Source: Hyphomicrobiales bacterium (GTDB lineage Bacteria; Pseudomonadota; Alphaproteobacteria; Rhizobiales; Xanthobacteraceae). Taken from it: a stretch of 12,519 nt of DNA. Where the stretch lies: the NCBI GenBank assembly GCA_021730825.1, contig JAKFYO010000165.1:1-12519 (forward strand), written 5' to 3'. Position numbers and translations under genes: made by a program. The notes below the pieces were generated by a model. That model saw nothing but the letters and a program-made list of their open reading frames with translations, was not told the DNA's origin and made no database searches. Shown here piece by piece: positions 7,262 to 12,519 of the stretch; positions within the stretch are counted from its first letter, which is position 1; every line of letters starts with the position of its first letter.

Positions 7262-7993
7262 ATGAAAAAAGCAATTTTATCCGCAGTCGCGGCCGCTGCG
7301 CTTTTCAGCAGCCCCGCAATCGCCGCCGACATCCCAGTCAAGGGACCGGTTTATAAGGCAGCAGCCGGTTACAACTGGACAGGCTGGTACGGCGGCGTGA
7401 ACGCAGGCTACGGCTTCGACCCTAACTATTGGCTCGAGAGGCCAGCCGGTACGCCCGACTTACTCTTGAACCTGCATCCGCAAGGGTTCTTCGGTGGCGT
7501 CCAGATCGGTTACAACTGGCAATTCCGCCCGAACTGGCTGTTCGGTATCGAGGCCGACTTCCAGATCTCGGACATCAACGACACCTACAATTTCATTTAT
7601 CCGGGCGGCGGCGCGTCCTACGCGACGCTCGCTATCGACTACTTCAGTACTGTCCGTGCCCGCCTCGGCTACGTAATGGACCGCAACCTGTTCTTTTTCA
7701 CGGCGGGCGGCGCTTTTGCCAAGTTTCAGGCGAACGTGTTTGCCGACTTCGACGCGAACGACGGCTTGATCAACGGCGACAAGTGGCTTGCCGGTTATGT
7801 GGTCGGCGTTGGTTACGAGCGGGCGATCTCTGGCAACTGGCGGTTTAAGATCGAATATCTCTATATCGATTTCGCACATCTCGACATCCGCGGTTTCGAA
7901 ACCGGTATCGGCACCCCGGTCGCGATCACCGGCGATCCCTATCTGCACATCGTGCGGCTCGGTCTGAACATGCGGTTCTCGACCGGTGGATAA
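7262..7993 (+). CDS. Outer-membrane beta-barrel protein, Omp25/Omp31-like porin family
   Basis: The 243-residue product starts with a classical Sec signal peptide (KK, hydrophobic AAAAL core, probable cleavage in SPAIAA-D at about residue 21 or 22). It continues with VKGPVYKAA and YNWTGWYGGVNAGYGF, the opening of the small rhizobial Omp25/Omp31/RopB-type barrels (OMP_b-brl, PF13505). Alternating hydrophobic strands rich in Tyr, Trp and Gly follow, for example GFFGGVQIGYNWQF, NWLFGIEADFQISDI, VRARLGYVMDRNLFFFTAGGAF, YVVGVGYERAISGNWRFKIEYL and LHIVRLGLNMRF. The likely role is an eight-stranded barrel for envelope structure or small-solute passage. A ribosome site AGGGG sits 9 nt before the ATG. 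The last strand ends in F, but four residues (STGG) follow it, whereas most such barrels end at the aromatic residue. It stands alone between terminators. Confidence 0.88.
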   Translation: MKKAILSAVAAAALFSSPAIAADIPVKGPVYKAAAGYNWTGWYGGVNAGYGFDPNYWLERPAGTPDLLLNLHPQGFFGGVQIGYNWQFRPNWLFGIEADFQISDINDTYNFIYPGGGASYATLAIDYFSTVRARLGYVMDRNLFFFTAGGAFAKFQANVFADFDANDGLINGDKWLAGYVVGVGYERAISGNWRFKIEYLYIDFAHLDIRGFETGIGTPVAITGDPYLHIVRLGLNMRFSTGG

Positions 7994-8013
7994 ACCGCAG
8001 CTAGTTCTCTGCA

Positions 8014-8045
8014 AAAAAAGGCGCGGATTTCTCCGCGCCTTTTTT
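8014..8045. terminator. Strong bidirectional intrinsic terminator
   Basis: A stem made by AAAAAAGGCGCGG (8014-8026) and CCGCGCCTTTTTT (8033-8045) encloses ATTTCT. The A run on one side and T run on the other make it an intrinsic terminator on both strands. It ends the porin transcript on + and can act as a backstop for groEL read-through on -. Confidence 0.93.
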
Positions 8046-8065
8046 GTTTCGATTGAAAGAACCTC

Positions 8066-8089
8066 TTAGAAGTCCATTCCGCCAATCGA
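8066..8089 (-). pseudogene. Second GroEL C-terminal tail (remnant) downstream of groEL
   Basis: On the minus strand, TCG ATT GGC GGA ATG GAC TTC TAA encodes S-I-G-G-M-D-F-stop, the classic GroEL ending. It is in the same reading frame as the intact groEL, with its stop 75 nt beyond the groEL stop and with TAG and TGA stops between. AGTCCATTCC occurs here (8071-8080) and at the true groEL end (8146-8155). This could be a scar of a tandem groEL copy lost by recombination, or a duplicated 3' end. It is too short to prove by homology alone. Confidence 0.5.
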
Positions 8090-8111
8090 AGCCGGCTTTA
8101 GCCGACTTCGA
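8086..8111 (-). other. Second hairpin downstream of groEL
   Basis: Arms 8086-8096 and 8101-8111 pair over 11 positions around a 4-nt loop. In the minus-strand RNA all positions pair, including one G-U wobble (8092 with 8105). In plus-strand RNA the same position is an A-C mismatch. The structure is therefore favoured in the groEL transcript. It may help protect or end that transcript, or be part of a repeat. Confidence 0.5.
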
Positions 8112-8117
8112 CAATCT

Positions 8118-9784
<1,667 letters not shown>

Positions 9785-10075
9785 TTACTTGATGATGCCC
9801 ATGATGTCCGACTCCTTCATGATGAGGAGTTCCTGGCCATCGATCTTCACTTCGGTGCCCGACCATTTGCCGAACAGGATGCGGTCGCCGACCTTAACGT
9901 CGATCGGGATCAGCTTGCCGTTTTCGTCGCGGCCGCCGGTGCCGACAGCAACCACTTCGCCTTCCGACGGCTTTTCCTGCGCGCTGTCGGGAATGATGAT
10001 GCCGCTTTTGGTTTTGGTGTCGGCGTCGATACGCTTGACGACGACGCGGTCATGCAGGGGACGGAATTTTTTCAT
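9785..10075 (-). CDS. groES: Co-chaperonin GroES (Hsp10)
   Basis: GroES is the heptameric lid that closes the GroEL cavity. From ATG 10075 it has 96 residues: [17 protein letters not shown], the mobile loop around [21 protein letters not shown] (about 21-41) with the hydrophobic III that binds GroEL, and [33 protein letters not shown] at the end. An in-frame start at 10138 would add 21 residues that have no counterpart in GroES and would lie inside the operator. ATG 10075 follows a strong ribosome site GAGGAG at 7 nt, so it is preferred. groEL follows after 15 nt. Control by CIRCE and an RpoH-like promoter is predicted from the upstream sequence. Confidence 0.97.
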   Translation of the reverse strand: MKKFRPLHDRVVVKRIDADTKTKSGIIIPDSAQEKPSEGEVVAVGTGGRDENGKLIPIDVKVGDRILFGKWSGTEVKIDGQELLIMKESDIMGIIK

Positions 10076-10132
10076 GCTGGGCTCCTCGTAAGTTTCCTTG
10101 GGGCTTCGCGCAGATCGCGCGGAAAAAGTTTG

Positions 10133-10157
10133 TGGCACTCACATATTTCGAGTGCCA
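10133..10157 (-). promoter_or_regulatory. CIRCE operator (HrcA binding site) of groESL
   Basis: TGGCACTC (10133-10140) and GAGTGCCA (10150-10157) are a perfect inverted repeat with a 9-nt spacer. This fits the CIRCE consensus TTAGCACTC-N9-GAGTGCTAA except for the family's C/G-for-T/A variation in the outer arm. It lies 57 nt upstream of the groES start, just downstream of the predicted promoter. HrcA bound here is expected to repress groESL until heat shock. Confidence 0.92.
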
Positions 10158-10166
10158 AGCGGCGTG

Positions 10167-10197
10167 GTGATAGCCCGCGCGGCAATATAGAGTCAAG
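10167..10197 (-). promoter_or_regulatory. Predicted groESL promoter, RpoH-like
   Basis: On the minus strand CTTGACT (from 10197) is followed, after 17-18 nt, by CTATCAC (ending at 10167). CTTGAC with a C-T-A-T -10 fits both the alphaproteobacterial heat-shock sigma factor (RpoH) pattern and a housekeeping TTGACT box. The start of transcription would fall near 10160, which places the CIRCE operator at the beginning of the mRNA, the usual position. Confidence 0.6.
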
Positions 10198-10230
10198 GAT
10201 GAACCGGAAAAGCGTTTATTTTACTAACAC

Positions 10231-10998
10231 TTACACGGAAAAAGCGCGGAGCGCATCGTAGAGCAGTTTCGCTGCCGCGACGAGCAGGATCACGTAGCAC
10301 CAGAAAAACAAACGCGCCTGATCGAGCCGGTCGTGAATGTATTTTCCGAGCCAGACGCCGAGCGGCACGACGGGCGCGAGCACCAGCGCCTGCAGCAGGG
10401 TAGAGGGTTTTGCGAATGCCAACGCTGAATAAGGAATGAGCTTCACGAGATTGCCGAGACTGAAGAGCGCAACCGCGGTGCCTGCGTAAACGGTTTTGTT
10501 CAAACCGCGATACAGGAGATACGCAGTCATCGGCGGGCCGCCGGCATGCGCGACGAATGTCGTGAAGCCCGCAGCACTTCCCGCAAGCAACGCAAGCGGC
10601 GGCGATACGGGCCGCTCTTTATGTTCGGCTTTTCTGCCGCGCAAAAACCAATCGAGTGCAAAAACCACGGTGATCGCACCGATGCCCGCTGCGACGATAC
10701 GAGGATCGACATAGACGAAGAAAATGTACCCGAGCGCGATACCGGCCAGCAGCGCCGGCGCAAGCCAGACAAGATCCGGCTTCGACCATGTGTTGCGGCC
10801 GAACGAGCCGAACGCGAAGAAGTCCATGAAGGTCACGAGCGGCGCCACGACAATCGCAGCATCAAGCGGCGGCAGCACCAGTGAAAGCAACGGCACACCA
10901 AGAATGGCGAGCCCGCCGCCGAATGCGCCCTTGCCTACCGCAACGATGAAAATCGTGGTCAGGCCGACGATATAGAAAAGCGGATCGTCGGGAATCAA
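10231..10998 (-). CDS. TauE/SafE (TSUP) family membrane permease
   Basis: This 255-residue inner-membrane protein belongs to the TauE/SafE family (PF01925), whose members export or import sulfur-containing or organic anions such as sulfite, sulfoacetate or thiosulfate. The first helix has the family glycine pattern VGKGAFGGGLAILGVPLLSL (21-40), and the second repeat starts at AAGFTTFVAHAGGPPMTAYLLYRG (142-165). About eight hydrophobic helices are visible. The start is a TTG at 10998 that shares four bases (TTGA) with the stop of the aldo/keto reductase, so translation is probably coupled; no ATG exists before residue 58. The substrate is not evident, and members of this family are also found in carbon metabolism contexts. 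Confidence 0.88.
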   Translation of the reverse strand: MIPDDPLFYIVGLTTIFIVAVGKGAFGGGLAILGVPLLSLVLPPLDAAIVVAPLVTFMDFFAFGSFGRNTWSKPDLVWLAPALLAGIALGYIFFVYVDPRIVAAGIGAITVVFALDWFLRGRKAEHKERPVSPPLALLAGSAAGFTTFVAHAGGPPMTAYLLYRGLNKTVYAGTAVALFSLGNLVKLIPYSALAFAKPSTLLQALVLAPVVPLGVWLGKYIHDRLDQARLFFWCYVILLVAAAKLLYDALRAFSV

Positions 10999-11981
10999 AC
11001 GTGCCCCGCGGGCTTCCGCGTCCGGTACGGCTCTTCGAGATATTTTTTCGTCGCGTCGTCGAATTTGATTTCGAGCGCCTTCAGGGCATCCGGCAGATGA
11101 TGGGGCTTGGATGCGCCGATGATCGGCGATGTCACGAGCGGATTATGCATTGTCCATGCGATCGCGACGGCCGCGCGCGAAACGCCAAGCTTCTCGGCGG
11201 TCACGCGAACCCGTTCGGCGATTTCGTGGTCGGTGTCGGTCGCGCCGATGCCAAGCGTTTTTGCAAAGTCGTCGGTGTTACCGCGCAGCGTTTTCTCGCC
11301 TTGCGACGGCATCGAGCCCGCAAGAAAGCCGCGCGCAATCGGCGACCACGGCGTCACCGCGATCTTCTCTTCCTTGCAAAGCGGCAGCATCTCCCGCTCT
11401 TCTTCGCGGTAGATGAGGTTGTAGTAATTCTGCATGGAGACAAAGCGGGCCAAGCCCCGCTCCTTCTGCATAGTCAGCATCTTCGCAAACTGCCACGACC
11501 ACATGGAAGATGCGCCGAGATAAAGCGCTTTGCCGGCTTTGACGACATCGGAGAGCGCTTCCAGCGTTTCCTCCATCTCGGTGTCGTAATCGAAGCGATG
11601 GATGATGTAGAGGTCGACATAATCCATCTTGAGACGTTTTAGCGAGGCGTCGATGCCTTCCATGATGTGCTTACGCGAGAGACCTTTCAGGTTCGGCGCC
11701 TTGCCCATCGGATTGTAAACCTTGGTCGCGACCGCGACCTCCTCGCGGCGGCTTGCGTGTTCCTTCACCGCGCGGCCGAGAATTTCCTCGCTCACGCCTT
11801 GCGAATACACATCCGCGGTGTCGTAAAAGTTGATGCCCGCATCGAAGGCCGCTTTGTAAAACGGCTTCGAATCCTCTTCGGTCAGCACCCATTCGCGCCA
11901 GGACTTCGAGCCGTAGGTCATACAGCCGAAGCACAGACGCGAGACCTTCATCCCGGTGGCGCCGAAGCGGACGTATTGCAT
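10995..11981 (-). CDS. Aldo/keto reductase, YajO-like
   Basis: This is a 328-residue NAD(P)H-dependent oxidoreductase of the aldo/keto reductase superfamily, a TIM barrel that reduces aldehydes or ketones or oxidises alcohols. The catalytic tetrad is present: D54 and Y59 in NFYDTADVYS, K87 in VATKV and H128 in YIIHRFD. MQYVRFGATGMKVSRLCFGCMTYG, SMQNYYNLIYREEEREMLPLC and VTPWSPIARGFLAG align well by eye with E. coli YajO and its relatives. SPIIGASKPHHL near the end fits the cofactor-phosphate site. A ribosome site AGGAAG lies about 6 nt before the ATG and overlaps the stop of the upstream TRAP gene. The three minus-strand genes (TRAP permease, reductase, TSUP) thus read as one operon. The true substrate is unknown; YajO-like annotation as a 1-deoxyxylulose-5-phosphate enzyme may not apply here. 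Confidence 0.93.
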   Translation of the reverse strand: MQYVRFGATGMKVSRLCFGCMTYGSKSWREWVLTEEDSKPFYKAAFDAGINFYDTADVYSQGVSEEILGRAVKEHASRREEVAVATKVYNPMGKAPNLKGLSRKHIMEGIDASLKRLKMDYVDLYIIHRFDYDTEMEETLEALSDVVKAGKALYLGASSMWSWQFAKMLTMQKERGLARFVSMQNYYNLIYREEEREMLPLCKEEKIAVTPWSPIARGFLAGSMPSQGEKTLRGNTDDFAKTLGIGATDTDHEIAERVRVTAEKLGVSRAAVAIAWTMHNPLVTSPIIGASKPHHLPDALKALEIKFDDATKKYLEEPYRTRKPAGHV

Positions 11982-11990
11982 GAAAGCTTC

Positions 11991-12519
11991 CTACTTAACG
12001 TCGAGCATCGTGGAGGGCAGCCACAATGCGAGCTGCGGGAAAACCGCAAGCAGGATAACCGCGACGCACATCAGAAGAAATAGCGGGAATGCATAGCCGC
12101 CTATCGCGAAGATCGATCGCCCGGTCATGCCCTGCAGTACGAAGAGATTGAAACCGACCGGCGGCGTGATCTGCGCCATTTCGACGACCAGCACGATATA
12201 GATGCCGAACCAGATCAGATCGAACCCCGCCGCGGTCACGAGCGGCATGATAACCGAAGTCGTGAGCACGACCATCGAGATGCCGTCGAGAAAGCAGCCG
12301 AGAATGATGAAGAAGATCGTAAGCGCGAACAGCAGTTGCCACTGCGAGAGACCGAGTGTCGTGATCCACTCGGCGAGTGCACGCGGTATGCCGGTGAAAC
12401 CCATCGCGGTCGTGAGAAACGCGGCGCCCGCAAGAATTGCCGCGATCATGCAGGAATTGACGGCACCTGCCATCAACGCTCCGAAGAAAGTCTCGCGCGA
12501 AAGCTGATCGGTCCACCAC
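11991..12519 (-). CDS. TRAP transporter large permease, DctM family (C-terminal part)
   Basis: The reading frame is open to the window edge, so only about the last 175 residues are seen; the N-terminal portion lies beyond it. The visible part has LSRETFFGALMAGAVNSCMIAAILAGAAFL, FIILGCFLDGISMVVLTTSVIMPLV and VEMAQITPPVGFNLFVLQGMTG, all characteristic of the C-terminal half of DctM permeases, with about five helices. The Gly-Cys-Phe-Leu-Asp and Thr-Pro-Pro-Val-Gly motifs are well preserved. It differs clearly from the dctM at 5741-7066, so it belongs to a second TRAP system. Its stop lies 9 nt before the aldo/keto reductase start. The substrate cannot be judged because the binding protein is outside the window. 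Confidence 0.92.
   Translation of the reverse strand, partial: WWTDQLSRETFFGALMAGAVNSCMIAAILAGAAFLTTAMGFTGIPRALAEWITTLGLSQWQLLFALTIFFIILGCFLDGISMVVLTTSVIMPLVTAAGFDLIWFGIYIVLVVEMAQITPPVGFNLFVLQGMTGRSIFAIGGYAFPLFLLMCVAVILLAVFPQLALWLPSTMLDVK

Noticed and set aside
6697..7356. 219-residue frame running from dctM through the spacer into the porin gene
   Set aside because: It overlaps two real genes out of frame and has low-complexity Arg-rich content. It crosses the likely terminator at 7137-7164.
10076..10138. Extended N-terminus of GroES from an upstream start
   Set aside because: GroES proteins begin with [14 protein letters not shown] sequence; the extra 21 residues would be encoded by the leader and the CIRCE operator, and ATG 10075 has a strong ribosome site.

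Overview
The window looks like ordinary chromosomal DNA from an alphaproteobacterium of the order Hyphomicrobiales, probably near Bradyrhizobium, Afipia or Xanthobacteraceae. This is a judgement from the sequence, not a database result. The signs are high GC with tight gene packing, a long-form HisG, a groESL operon with a CIRCE operator and an RpoH-like promoter, an Omp25/Omp31-type small beta-barrel porin, two TRAP transporters, and a palindromic intergenic repeat of the kind common in that group. I see no insertion sequence, phage, CRISPR array, tRNA or rRNA.

Layout, left to right. (1) hisG (+) ends against a short gap holding a perfect palindrome. (2) An envelope-glycan group follows: a GtrA-like membrane protein (-) divergent from a three-gene + strand unit of a GtrB/DPM1-like polyprenyl-phosphate glycosyltransferase, a YdjC/ChbG-type deacetylase and an HPP-family membrane protein. 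The three genes overlap at their stop/start junctions (4 nt with GTG, 8 nt with TTG). (3) A 253-nt spacer with hairpins leads to a complete TRAP transporter, dctP-dctQ-dctM (+), whose binding protein resembles 2-oxoacid (TakP-like) receptors. (4) A secreted outer-membrane beta-barrel protein (+) ends at a strong bidirectional terminator.

(5) Convergent to it lies groES-groEL (-), with the operator and promoter upstream of groES. The 3' end of groEL is unusual. Its stop codon lies in a 16-bp hairpin followed by a T run, and a second in-frame copy of the GroEL tail (GGMDF-stop) sits 75 nt downstream. (6) At the right edge is another minus-strand unit: the C-terminal part of a second TRAP large permease (cut by the window edge), a YajO-like aldo/keto reductase, and a TauE/SafE (TSUP) permease coupled to it through a TTGA overlap.

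How the genes may work together. The glycosyltransferase and deacetylase are arranged like Francisella FlmF2 and NaxD, which make and deacetylate a lipid-linked N-acetyl-hexosamine for lipid A decoration. With GtrA as a possible flippase, this suggests a surface-glycan modification module. The TRAP-reductase-TSUP unit could import and process an organic acid or sulfonate and export the anion released. Both ideas are inferences from gene context. I found nothing that is clearly a wholly new system; the groEL 3' end and the glycosyltransferase-deacetylase unit deserve the closest second look.
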